DNA of 40,079 nt from an uncultured Azospirillum sp. (GTDB taxonomy: Bacteria; Pseudomonadota; Alphaproteobacteria; RF32; CAG-239). A program made the position numbers and the translations under genes. The notes beneath the pieces are model-generated. The model worked only from the letters and a program-made list of their open reading frames with translations, made no database searches and was not told the DNA's origin. Below are positions 1 through 7,143 of the stretch, piece after piece (position 1 is the stretch's first letter; the number at the start of each line of letters is the position of its first letter). The stretch covers positions 1 to 40,079 of the forward strand of contig CANDEX010000008.1 of NCBI GenBank assembly GCA_947383875.1. The letters run 5' to 3'.

Positions 1-666
1 CCTTATAACAGCAGCTATTTTAAAGAATGTTGTGACAGTTCTTATTCTTATACCGCAGAAAACTGTTCCTTATTAAATACCACATCATCTTGTGGCGGCA
101 AATATAAATGCGATTGCGACCCGATAAATTATCCTGTGACGGAAACCAGTTGTGTTTCGCCGCAGGTGCCATCTAATAAGCCTAATTCTTCCTGTGTGGT
201 CGGTGGGCAGGTCCGTTATTCTGAATGTGTCTGTCCCGAAAGCTATGTCGAAACTTGTAACGGTGTTAATGTGCAAGGAAAAGGCAGCGGTTGTTCTAAG
301 AACGGGGCGACCACATTTGCATCATGCGAATGTAAATCAGGCTATAGTCTGACTTGTTCGGGAAGCGGAAATTCGCCTAAAAATACATCAGATTACTGCC
401 AGCTAAACGGTATCAAATATTATAAGGAATGTAATATTTGCCCGTTTAATTGTACGACCGAAACCAGAACGGAAGGTGTGACTTATGATTATGAAGAATG
501 CAGCAACAAATATTGCGCGACTGGCTGCGCCGAAGGATATGTGAATTACTGTAGCAAGCCGGAAACGGATTGCGTAAAACTGGGGTATACGAAATCAGTG
601 AGTCAATGTCCGTATGGTTATCTGTCATGTCCTTATAACACATCAGCAGTTTTCTGCGATGATTAA
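1..666 (+). CDS. Cysteine-rich exported protein, C-terminal part (partial at window edge)
   Basis: The frame is open from base 1 and ends at TAA 664-666, so this is the last 221 codons of a gene that starts outside the window. The product is extremely rich in Cys, Tyr, Asn and Ser, with motifs such as SCGGKYKCDCD, CVCPESYVETCN and CECKSGYSLTCSGSG. It aligns along its whole length with the C-terminal two-thirds of the complete gene at 33482-34495, which has a signal peptide, so this protein is probably exported as well. It ends with a short module (DCVKLGYT, then CPYNTSAVFC) that recurs in four neighbouring genes. The even spacing of Cys residues suggests a disulfide-stabilised extracellular protein. 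No enzymatic motif is visible and the function is unknown. The gene at 690 follows after 23 bp, so the two are probably co-transcribed. Confidence 0.8.
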   Translation, partial: PYNSSYFKECCDSSYSYTAENCSLLNTTSSCGGKYKCDCDPINYPVTETSCVSPQVPSNKPNSSCVVGGQVRYSECVCPESYVETCNGVNVQGKGSGCSKNGATTFASCECKSGYSLTCSGSGNSPKNTSDYCQLNGIKYYKECNICPFNCTTETRTEGVTYDYEECSNKYCATGCAEGYVNYCSKPETDCVKLGYTKSVSQCPYGYLSCPYNTSAVFCDD

Positions 667-689
667 CAAGACGGCAAAGGAGAAAAACA

Positions 690-1496
690 ATGAAAAGACT
701 GGGAATGCTGTTGATGGTCGGAACAATGTTAAGTAGTTGGAGCGAGAATGCACCGGCAGCGATGACGGCCTATGAAGAGAGCCTGCTGTCAGATGTCGGT
801 TGCGAGGAACCGAAAGACTGCGCAGAAATGGGGTATACGGCGGATACGGCTGACTGCACCGGTCCGGTACTCAAATGCCCTTGGGATTTAACTAAAGCTA
901 TGTGTAAGGATGAAGCACCGAATTTAATTCTCTATGGGGATGGAACCGTTACGAAAAAACTGCTTTCAAATAAAACGCCGATAGGTGTTGTTATAAATGA
1001 AGAAAAAAGATTGGCACTTGCTTTGACTAATATAAAACAAGACGGCAGCAAGGGAAATGATTGGGTTGTGTTTTCAAGCGTTAGTGAGGATACACCGTTA
1101 GAGAATTGTAAATCAGGGACGTTAGATAGTTGTGGAACAGATGGACGAGCCAATACGGATATTTTGTTGAAACAAACTACAGGCACTTATTATGCGGCAC
1201 AAGCGGTCAATAAATACGAACCGGCAGGTTGCAATGCTGCTTTTTGCAAAAAAGGTAAGTGGTTTTTAGCAAGTTTTAATGAAATTAAAATCGGTTATTC
1301 AAAAGAGGCGGACAATTTAGCAAACACGCTGTATATGCTTCGAAAAAATGGAGCAGAAGTAATTGCCGGGGAGTATTGGACATCAACAGAAACGGACAGT
1401 TATTCAAAAGTATGGTGCATTAATTTTAACAGTGCGTTTAGCACTGGTGAGCTTAAAAACGATAAAAATTATATTCGCCCAGTCGTTAAGTATTAA
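690..1496 (+). CDS. Exported protein: Cys module plus DUF1566/Lcl_C-like domain
   Basis: 268 aa. The ATG follows AAAGGAG at good spacing. The N-terminus (MKRLGMLLMVG...) is a signal peptide. Residues about 38-72 hold the recurring Cys module (DCAEMGYT, then KCPWDLTKAMC). The rest is a DUF1566/Lcl_C-like domain. Its landmarks are ILYGDGTV, LALALTNIKQDG, CGTDGRANTDILLK, FCKKGKWFL, EYWTSTET and the C-terminal IRPVVKY. DUF1566 domains are related to the C-type-lectin/formylglycine-generating-enzyme type of fold and usually sit on exported proteins. The normally conserved WFLPS reads WFLAS here. It lies between two relatives, 23 bp after the first and 14 bp before the next, so the three genes probably form one operon. 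A ligand-binding or adhesive surface role is inferred, not shown. Confidence 0.75.
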   Translation: MKRLGMLLMVGTMLSSWSENAPAAMTAYEESLLSDVGCEEPKDCAEMGYTADTADCTGPVLKCPWDLTKAMCKDEAPNLILYGDGTVTKKLLSNKTPIGVVINEEKRLALALTNIKQDGSKGNDWVVFSSVSEDTPLENCKSGTLDSCGTDGRANTDILLKQTTGTYYAAQAVNKYEPAGCNAAFCKKGKWFLASFNEIKIGYSKEADNLANTLYMLRKNGAEVIAGEYWTSTETDSYSKVWCINFNSAFSTGELKNDKNYIRPVVKY

Positions 1497-1510
1497 GAGG
1501 GAGAACAACG

Positions 1511-2917
1511 ATGAAAAAATATATAATAATGTTTGCCTTTATAGGAAGCTTTCTTAATATTGCGGAAGGAAACTCCGCGGAATTAAATTGTACCAGAGGA
1601 GTTACATTAGGGGCGAATTCTGCGGCTGACTGCGAAGCTTTAGGGTATACAATAACCAGTATAGCAACATCCGGAGAGCCTAATAAAGATATTGAGATTT
1701 GCGGAGAGGGAAGAATTAGTTATTGCCCTTCAGATAAAACGAAAATATTTTGCACGCCCAAATCTCCGCTGCCAATTCTTTATGGAGATGGTTCATTAAG
1801 TAATTTTATTTTGAAGAATAAAACACCTGTTGCAATCGTTTTTGATGAAACAAATAAATTAGCCGTAGCTCTGACCAATGTCAAACAAGACGGAACGCCC
1901 GGTGATGAAAAAATGCCATGGTCAAGTGTTAGCCAAAATACACCTATAATGGATTGTACAAGTAGTTCTTATAAAAATGAAATTTGTGGGAAAAGTGGGC
2001 GTTTGAATACTAATGTGCTGTTAAAGGAAACGTCAGGAACATATTATGCCGCCAAGGCAGTTAATACATATCAACCTGAGGGCTGCACGGCAGATTTTTG
2101 TAAAAAAGGAAAATGGTTTTTGCCGAGCTTGGTTGAATACACGCGTTTTTCTCGCCAGGCCTACTTGCTGCGCATTACGGGAACAATTTTAGCAACCCCG
2201 ATAAATATGGGATGGCTTTCGAACGAAATTTCAGATTATCAGGCTTTTTCTCGCGATTCTACTCATAATAAAGTTTCAGACTCTGCCAAACAAAGCGTTC
2301 GCCCGATTGTTTATTACGGCAGCGGAGATATTGTTTTACCTGTCCAGCCCATATTATATGGTGATGGAAGCATCAGTAAAACGCCTGTTTCCGGAAAAAC
2401 ACCGATAGGTATTGTTTTTGATGAGACAAACCGGCTGGCAATAGCATTAACCGATATTAAAAAGAACGGAACTGCCGGAAGCGAAATAATGAGATGGGGA
2501 AGAGATGTTATTAACAAAAACACCTCATTGAAAAACTGCAAATCAGAAGATTTAGACTCTTGTGATCCTGATGGACGCACCAATACAACAACGATTCTGA
2601 AATTAGTAAACAGTACAGAAGAGAATGCGTTTAATGCCGTCAATAAATTTGAACCCAGCGGATGCAGTGCTGCATTTTGTAAAAAAACAAAATGGTTCTT
2701 GCCCAGTATGCGTGAGTGGAGATTAATTCAAAGCAAGGAAATTGAAAGTACTGGAGCTTTGAATGTCGGAACTGCATTTAAACGTTTTATTGACGGATCT
2801 TACTGGTCGTCTAATGAAAGCGGAAACAGTAAAGATGACGGAACATATGCTTGGACGACGAATAAAGATATCAGTAAATCATTAAATGTATATGTTCGTC
2901 CGGCAATAAAATATTAG
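1511..2917 (+). CDS. Exported protein: Cys module plus two tandem DUF1566-like domains
   Basis: 468 aa. The ATG follows AGAGGGAG. A signal peptide (MKKYIIMFAFIGSF...) is followed by a divergent Cys module (DCEALGYT, then YCPSDKTKIFC). Two copies of the DUF1566-like domain follow, at about residues 90-275 and 278-468. Both copies show ILYGDGS, VFDETN, LA[VI]ALT, GR[LT]NT, AVN, FCKK and KWFLPS, and both end with VRP. The two copies match each other clearly but not exactly, so the tandem duplication is not recent. The second copy is more complete, with SYWSSNES and a terminal VRPAIKY. Last gene of the cassette; a strong terminator begins 15 bp after its stop. Likely extracellular; the ligand is unknown. 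Confidence 0.75.
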   Translation: MKKYIIMFAFIGSFLNIAEGNSAELNCTRGVTLGANSAADCEALGYTITSIATSGEPNKDIEICGEGRISYCPSDKTKIFCTPKSPLPILYGDGSLSNFILKNKTPVAIVFDETNKLAVALTNVKQDGTPGDEKMPWSSVSQNTPIMDCTSSSYKNEICGKSGRLNTNVLLKETSGTYYAAKAVNTYQPEGCTADFCKKGKWFLPSLVEYTRFSRQAYLLRITGTILATPINMGWLSNEISDYQAFSRDSTHNKVSDSAKQSVRPIVYYGSGDIVLPVQPILYGDGSISKTPVSGKTPIGIVFDETNRLAIALTDIKKNGTAGSEIMRWGRDVINKNTSLKNCKSEDLDSCDPDGRTNTTTILKLVNSTEENAFNAVNKFEPSGCSAAFCKKTKWFLPSMREWRLIQSKEIESTGALNVGTAFKRFIDGSYWSSNESGNSKDDGTYAWTTNKDISKSLNVYVRPAIKY

Positions 2918-2931
2918 AGCCCATTGGCACT

Positions 2932-2969
2932 CCCCCGAAAAGCATATATGTTTTTCGGGGGATTTTTTA
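2932..2969 (+). terminator. Rho-independent terminator of the Cys-rich/DUF1566 cassette
   Basis: The stem CCCCCGAAAA (2932-2941) pairs with TTTTCGGGGG (2952-2961) and is followed directly by ATTTTTTAT. It lies 15 bp after the stop of the gene at 1511 and just before the end of convergent pgpA. Confidence 0.85.
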
Positions 2970-2980
2970 TAAAACTAATC

Positions 2981-3454
2981 TTACAGCTTTGTCATAATGA
3001 CCAATAAAATAATGGCAGCAAAACATCCGGCAAACATATCGTCCAGCATGACGCCCCAAGCATTTTTCAGCTTACTGTCAGCCCATTTTACCGGTCCTAT
3101 TTTAATGATGTCAAACAAGCGGAACAAAGCAAAGCCAATCAGATAGAGATACCAAAGATTCCATGTGCCAATCAGATGATTTCCTACCAGAGCAAAGGTT
3201 AATGATTGCCCTGCCACTTCATCAATCACCACCATTGACGGGTCTTTTTCTTCCTGATTTTTTATCAGTTGATGTGTTGCCCAAACCCCAATAAAAAAAG
3301 CTGATAATGATACCGCTAAAATACCGGCCGTTCCGTAAAAATAAGCCGCTGCCGCTGCAAGGGGCAGGGTGCCGAAAGAACCAACAGTTCCGGGGGCTTT
3401 AGGGGATAAGCCTAATCCGAAATATGTGGCTAAAATTTTTGCGCATTTATGCAT
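2981..3454 (-). CDS. pgpA: Phosphatidylglycerophosphatase A
   Basis: 157 aa, the usual PgpA length. It removes phosphate from phosphatidylglycerol phosphate to give phosphatidylglycerol, at the inner membrane. Family motifs are visible in order: GLGLSPKAPGTVGS near residue 13, PSMVVIDEVAGQ near 72, FRLFDIIKIGPVKW near 111 and GVMLDDMFAG near 134. Several hydrophobic helices lie between them. The acidic residues in DEVAGQ and MLDD are those expected for metal-dependent catalysis. The start has an AAGGA ribosome site. A minus-strand promoter lies 33-60 bp upstream. It stands alone between a terminator and a divergent gene. Confidence 0.93.
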   Translation of the reverse strand: MHKCAKILATYFGLGLSPKAPGTVGSFGTLPLAAAAAYFYGTAGILAVSLSAFFIGVWATHQLIKNQEEKDPSMVVIDEVAGQSLTFALVGNHLIGTWNLWYLYLIGFALFRLFDIIKIGPVKWADSKLKNAWGVMLDDMFAGCFAAIILLVIMTKL

Positions 3455-3486
3455 CTCTAAATCCTTCTGTAGCTATTATTGTTCCA

Positions 3487-3514
3487 ATCATATAATCGAC
3501 ATTGATTTTTGCAA
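3487..3514 (-). promoter_or_regulatory. Probable sigma-70 promoter of pgpA
   Basis: On the minus strand, TTGCAA (3514-3509) is followed after 16 bp by TATGAT (3492-3487). This would start transcription about 25 nt before the pgpA ATG. Confidence 0.5.
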
Positions 3515-3531
3515 CCTCAAACGCCAAACTG

Positions 3532-3560
3532 TTGACATATTTTAAAATATAAACTATGTT
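3532..3560 (+). promoter_or_regulatory. Sigma-70 promoter of the gene at 3602
   Basis: A consensus -35 TTGACA (3532-3537), a 17-bp spacer and TATGTT (3555-3560) lie about 40 bp before the start codon. It is divergent from the pgpA promoter, from which it is separated by only 17 bp. Confidence 0.7.
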
Positions 3561-3601
3561 TAGACAAAATTTCTTATTGTGTAACTAAAAAAAGTATAAT
3601 T

Positions 3602-4150
3602 ATGTGTAAGCAGAAAATTAAACAGGAAGAAGTGTTGGTTTTAACGATAGAGGAAAAGAAATATGTCTTTGGTCCTGAAAAGGACGGCCTCCGCCAACTG
3701 TTAACCGGAAAAAAACGACAAAAGTATCTGCGGCGCAATAGTGCGGCTCAGAAAATATGCTTGAACGGCTTCTCGGGCGTGCAAAATATTTTAGAGACAG
3801 CTGTTTCTTTGAAAATCTCTATCGACAACTTACTCATTGTTGTCCATAGGAAAACAGACGTAAGCCTCTTCCTGAAAACAGAAGAAGGGGGTTATTCTCT
3901 TTGCAGGAGTGTGCAAGCCCGTTCGTATGCCTCATACTACAGAGACAGGCTAATCGTTGCGGACTTCGGCTGTTTTAAGGCTATTTTATATAGAGATAAA
4001 GATAATCGGTTAATTCAGATAAATGATGATTTTTTATCTGTCGATGTTTGTGAAAACGGTGATGTTCTGGCAACCAGTACATCTTACCGGTCAACACTTT
4101 ATTTTTATGATGAAAGCAAGAAAGAACTAATCACTTTAGGCTATTGCTGA
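3602..4150 (+). CDS. Hypothetical protein, 182 aa
   Basis: I do not recognise this family. The N-terminal third is strongly basic (GKKRQKYLRRNSAAQK around residues 36-51). The rest alternates short hydrophobic strands with polar turns. The C-terminal half (DNLLIVVHR, DRLIVADFG, KAILYRDKDN, STLYFYDE) reads like successive beta strands, as in a small beta-sheet or propeller-blade protein. There is no signal peptide or membrane segment, so it is probably cytoplasmic. The gene is monocistronic: it has its own consensus promoter and a strong terminator. The ribosome site before ATG 3602 is poor, so translation may be weak or the start may lie slightly downstream. Function unknown. Confidence 0.6.
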   Translation: MCKQKIKQEEVLVLTIEEKKYVFGPEKDGLRQLLTGKKRQKYLRRNSAAQKICLNGFSGVQNILETAVSLKISIDNLLIVVHRKTDVSLFLKTEEGGYSLCRSVQARSYASYYRDRLIVADFGCFKAILYRDKDNRLIQINDDFLSVDVCENGDVLATSTSYRSTLYFYDESKKELITLGYC

Positions 4151-4158
4151 AAAAGATG

Positions 4159-4198
4159 ACACAAAAAAAGGAACTCATTTGAGTTCCTTTTTTTGTGT
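4159..4198. terminator. Bidirectional terminator between the orphan gene and adhE
   Basis: A perfect 19-bp inverted repeat (4159-4177 with 4180-4198) has an inner core GGAACTCA/TGAGTTCC. It is flanked by an A7 tract on the left arm and a T7 tract on the right, so it can terminate both convergent genes. Confidence 0.85.
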
Positions 4199-4212
4199 TT
4201 CTAACCTAATAC

Positions 4213-6840
4213 TTAGATTTTTCCTTCATAAGCATCTTGATACATCTGTTCGATTTCCTTAATCAGCGGATAACGTGGGTTAGCACTGGTGCACTGATCG
4301 TCAAATGCGAGGGTAGGTAATGTTTCCATTGCTTTTTCAAAGTCTTCTTTAGAAACACCCCAATCTTTGATAGACATCGGAATATTGAGTTTTTTCTTCA
4401 GATCTTGTAAAGCCTTGATGAGGTTATTGACTTTTTCTTCATCGGTTTTACCACCCAAGCCGAGAGCATCTGCAAATTCAGCATAAGCCGCGCGAGCATT
4501 CGGATATTGATACTGCGGGAAAATACCTTGTTTGGTCGGTGCTTCGGTTGAATTATATTTAATAACCTGGCAAATCAGCAAGGCGTTAGCAATACCGTGA
4601 GGAACATGGAAATGAGCACCCAGCTTGTGAGCCATCGAGTGGCAAACACCAAGGAACGCATTTGCAAAAGCCATACCAGCTATTGTTGCCGCATTATGCA
4701 CTTTTTCCCGAGCTTTCGGATTAGCGGCACCTTCAGCATAAGAAGCTGGTAGATATTGATAAACCAATTTTCCTGCTTCTTTGGAAAGAGAGCGAGTATA
4801 ATCTGTAGCCATAATTGAAACCATAGATTCCAACGCGTGCGTCATAACATCAATACCTGAAGCGGCGCAAAGACCTTTCGGCATTGACAGAACCAAATTG
4901 GAGTCAACAATCGCCATTTTCGGAGTTAAAGCATAGTCTGCAATTGCATATTTAACACCGGTGCTGTCATCTGTAATGATGGAGAAAGGTGTAACCTCCG
5001 AACCGGTACCTGAAGTTGTCGGAATACAGACCATTGTAGCTTTATCGCCCAACGGCGGAAATTCGAAAATACGTTTGCGAATATCCATAAAACGCATTGC
5101 CAAATCTTCAAATTTGAGTTCAGGATGTTCATACATTAACCATAAAATTTTAGCAGCATCCATCGGAGAACCGCCGCCCAAGGCGATAATGACATCCGGC
5201 TGAAATGTATTAAGCATATTAATGGCAACATTAATTGTGCTCAAATCCGGATCCGGTTTAACATCAGAGAAAATCTGATATTGAATGCCCAGACTTTCCA
5301 ATACGTCAGTAATTTTCTTAGTATATCCCAAGTCAAATAACGGTTTGTCCGTTACTAAGAAAGCTTTTTTACGACCTTTCAATTCTTTCAAAGCCATTTC
5401 CAGCGAACCCGGTTTGAAATAAATTTTTTCGGGCACTTTGAACCACAACATATTTTCTTCGCGCAAGGCAACAGTTTTGGTATTCATCAGATGTTTAACT
5501 CCTACATTTTCACTAACCGAGTTTCCGCCCCAAGAGCCGCAGCCCAGCGTCAGTGACGGTTCAAGTCTAAAGTTGTAAAGGTCGCCGATACCGCCTTGAG
5601 AGGATGGCGTATTAATCAAAATACGTCCTGTATGCAACTGCTCACCAAAGTGTTTAATGCGGTCATCATTTGTCTGATGAGTATACAAAACAGATGTATG
5701 TCCAGCTCCGGCAAAAGTAACTAACTGTTTAGCAGTTTCAGTTGCTTCTTCAAAATTTTTGGCTTTGTATAAGCCCAAAACCGGAGACAGTTTTTCAGCT
5801 GAGAATGGTTCATGGTGGCCGATTTCAGAAGCTTCTCCAACCAAAGCTTTCGTTTCGACCGGAACTTTAACACCTGCCATTTCGGCAATTTTATATGCCG
5901 GCTGGCCAACAATTCCTGCATTCAACTTGCCATCAATAAAGATAACTTTGGAGAGCTTTTCTTTTTCTTTGGCTGACAACAGATAAGCACCGCGATATTC
6001 CAATTCCTTTTTAACTTCGTCATAAACATCTTTAACGCAGACAATAGATTGTTCGGAAGCGCAAATCATACCATTGTCAAAAGTCTTACTCATTAAAATA
6101 GAGCTGACAGCCATTTTGATATCTGCTGTTTCATCAATGACAGCCGGCGTATTTCCTGCGCCGACACCTAAAGCCGGTTTACCGGAAGAATAAGCAGATT
6201 TAACCATGCCCGGACCGCCGGTAGCCAAAATGCAGTCAATTTTCGGGTGTTTCATTAATTCCTGTGTGCGTAAAATTGTCGGTTCGTCAATCCAACCGAT
6301 AATATTTTCCGGAGCACCTGCTTTAACGGCTTCTTCCAAAATCAAACGAGCCGTTTCAACTGTGCATTTTTTAGCGCGCGGGTGCGGAGAAAAGATAATG
6401 CCGTTACGAGTCTTTAATGCTATTAATGATTTGAATATAGCCGTAGAAGTTGGGTTCGTTGTCGGAATAACACCTGCTAATACCCCGAGAGGTTCGGCAA
6501 CTTTAATAATGCCGTTAGCTTTGTCTTCTTCCAAAACGCCGCAAGTTTTGCAATCCTTAAATTTGTTATAAATATATTCGGAAGCAAAATGATTCTTGAT
6601 AACTTTGTCTTCAACAACGCCCATTCCTGTTTCTTCAGCAGCCATTTTAGCCAGCGGAATACGCAAAGAACTCAGTTTCAAAGCAACTCTGCGAAAAATA
6701 TGATCCACCTGTTCCTGAGAATAGGTCGCATAAATTTTCTGAGCTTCGCTGACTTTGTTGACCAGCTCATCAATGTATTGCTGTTCTTGTAAAGTCTCAT
6801 CCACTTCGACAGGATTCTTATCTTGTTTTTTTAATGCCAT
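4213..6840 (-). CDS. adhE: Bifunctional acetaldehyde-CoA/alcohol dehydrogenase
   Basis: 875 aa, close to the usual length of about 870-890. AdhE reduces acetyl-CoA to acetaldehyde and then ethanol, re-oxidising two NADH, in the cytoplasm. The N-terminal aldehyde dehydrogenase half (about 1-440) has TNPTSTAIFK near 128, GAGNTPAV near 227 and the catalytic Cys at about 260 in DNGMICASEQS. The C-terminal iron-dependent alcohol dehydrogenase half (about 450-870) has ALGGGSPMDAAK for NAD binding and the metal-ligand segments DVMTHALE and HSMAHKLGAHFHVPHG. Both active sites look intact. The ATG follows GGAGATG. I see no clear promoter in the AT-rich upstream region, and no obvious FNR-type palindrome. 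Its presence supports fermentative, oxygen-limited life. Confidence 0.97.
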   Translation of the reverse strand: MALKKQDKNPVEVDETLQEQQYIDELVNKVSEAQKIYATYSQEQVDHIFRRVALKLSSLRIPLAKMAAEETGMGVVEDKVIKNHFASEYIYNKFKDCKTCGVLEEDKANGIIKVAEPLGVLAGVIPTTNPTSTAIFKSLIALKTRNGIIFSPHPRAKKCTVETARLILEEAVKAGAPENIIGWIDEPTILRTQELMKHPKIDCILATGGPGMVKSAYSSGKPALGVGAGNTPAVIDETADIKMAVSSILMSKTFDNGMICASEQSIVCVKDVYDEVKKELEYRGAYLLSAKEKEKLSKVIFIDGKLNAGIVGQPAYKIAEMAGVKVPVETKALVGEASEIGHHEPFSAEKLSPVLGLYKAKNFEEATETAKQLVTFAGAGHTSVLYTHQTNDDRIKHFGEQLHTGRILINTPSSQGGIGDLYNFRLEPSLTLGCGSWGGNSVSENVGVKHLMNTKTVALREENMLWFKVPEKIYFKPGSLEMALKELKGRKKAFLVTDKPLFDLGYTKKITDVLESLGIQYQIFSDVKPDPDLSTINVAINMLNTFQPDVIIALGGGSPMDAAKILWLMYEHPELKFEDLAMRFMDIRKRIFEFPPLGDKATMVCIPTTSGTGSEVTPFSIITDDSTGVKYAIADYALTPKMAIVDSNLVLSMPKGLCAASGIDVMTHALESMVSIMATDYTRSLSKEAGKLVYQYLPASYAEGAANPKAREKVHNAATIAGMAFANAFLGVCHSMAHKLGAHFHVPHGIANALLICQVIKYNSTEAPTKQGIFPQYQYPNARAAYAEFADALGLGGKTDEEKVNNLIKALQDLKKKLNIPMSIKDWGVSKEDFEKAMETLPTLAFDDQCTSANPRYPLIKEIEQMYQDAYEGKI

Positions 6841-6961
6841 TTACTCATCTCCAGTCAATTTAATTTAAATTCCTAATTATTTTAACGAAAATTGTTTAAT
6901 TATTTATTTCTAAAACAGGCTGACGGTTAATTATTTAAAAACAAAATTTTACACCGCAGGC

Positions 6962-6990
6962 TTGACCGAAAACCTTAAAAATGCTATACT
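6962..6990 (+). promoter_or_regulatory. Strong sigma-70 promoter, extended -10, upstream of the MATE gene
   Basis: TTGACC (6962-6967), a 17-bp spacer and TATACT (6985-6990), with TGC just before the -10. Transcription from about 6997 would give a leader of nearly 150 nt before the gene at 7144. That is long enough to hold a regulatory structure. The rest of the 303-bp gap 6841-7143 shows no gene beyond this promoter and the hairpin at 7082-7109. Confidence 0.7.
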
Positions 6991-7081
6991 ATATAAAGGA
7001 ATAGATGGTGCAATCATGCAGAATATCAGTTTTTTATATATCCGTTTTCAACCGAAGGCAGTATGTATCTATAGTGTTGAC

Positions 7082-7109
7082 AGCCCGTCCTTGTTTAAGG
7101 ACGGGGGCT
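7082..7109 (+). other. GC-rich hairpin in the leader of the MATE gene
   Basis: AGCCC+GTCCTT (7082-7092) pairs with AAGGAC (7097-7102) and GGGCT (7105-7109), leaving a GG bulge and a GTTT loop. No T-tract follows, so it is not a classical terminator. The shape, and the TTGAACC right after it, recall the subterminal hairpins of IS200/IS605 elements. No transposase remains nearby. It could equally be a leader regulatory stem. Confidence 0.5.
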
Positions 7110-7143
7110 TGAACCTATTGGATTAACAGCTTTCAGGTGGATT

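Noticed and set aside
6206..6571. Plus-strand open frames opposite adhE
   Set aside because: adhE is a full-length, intact gene on the other strand. The antisense frames lack ribosome sites and recognisable domains.
7016..7126. 36-codon leader peptide before the MATE gene
   Set aside because: No Shine-Dalgarno at proper spacing and no codon run that suggests attenuation; it is mentioned only as a possibility.
6991..7143. Known riboswitch class in the MATE leader
   Set aside because: I could not match the leader to any riboswitch consensus I know; only one solid hairpin is visible.
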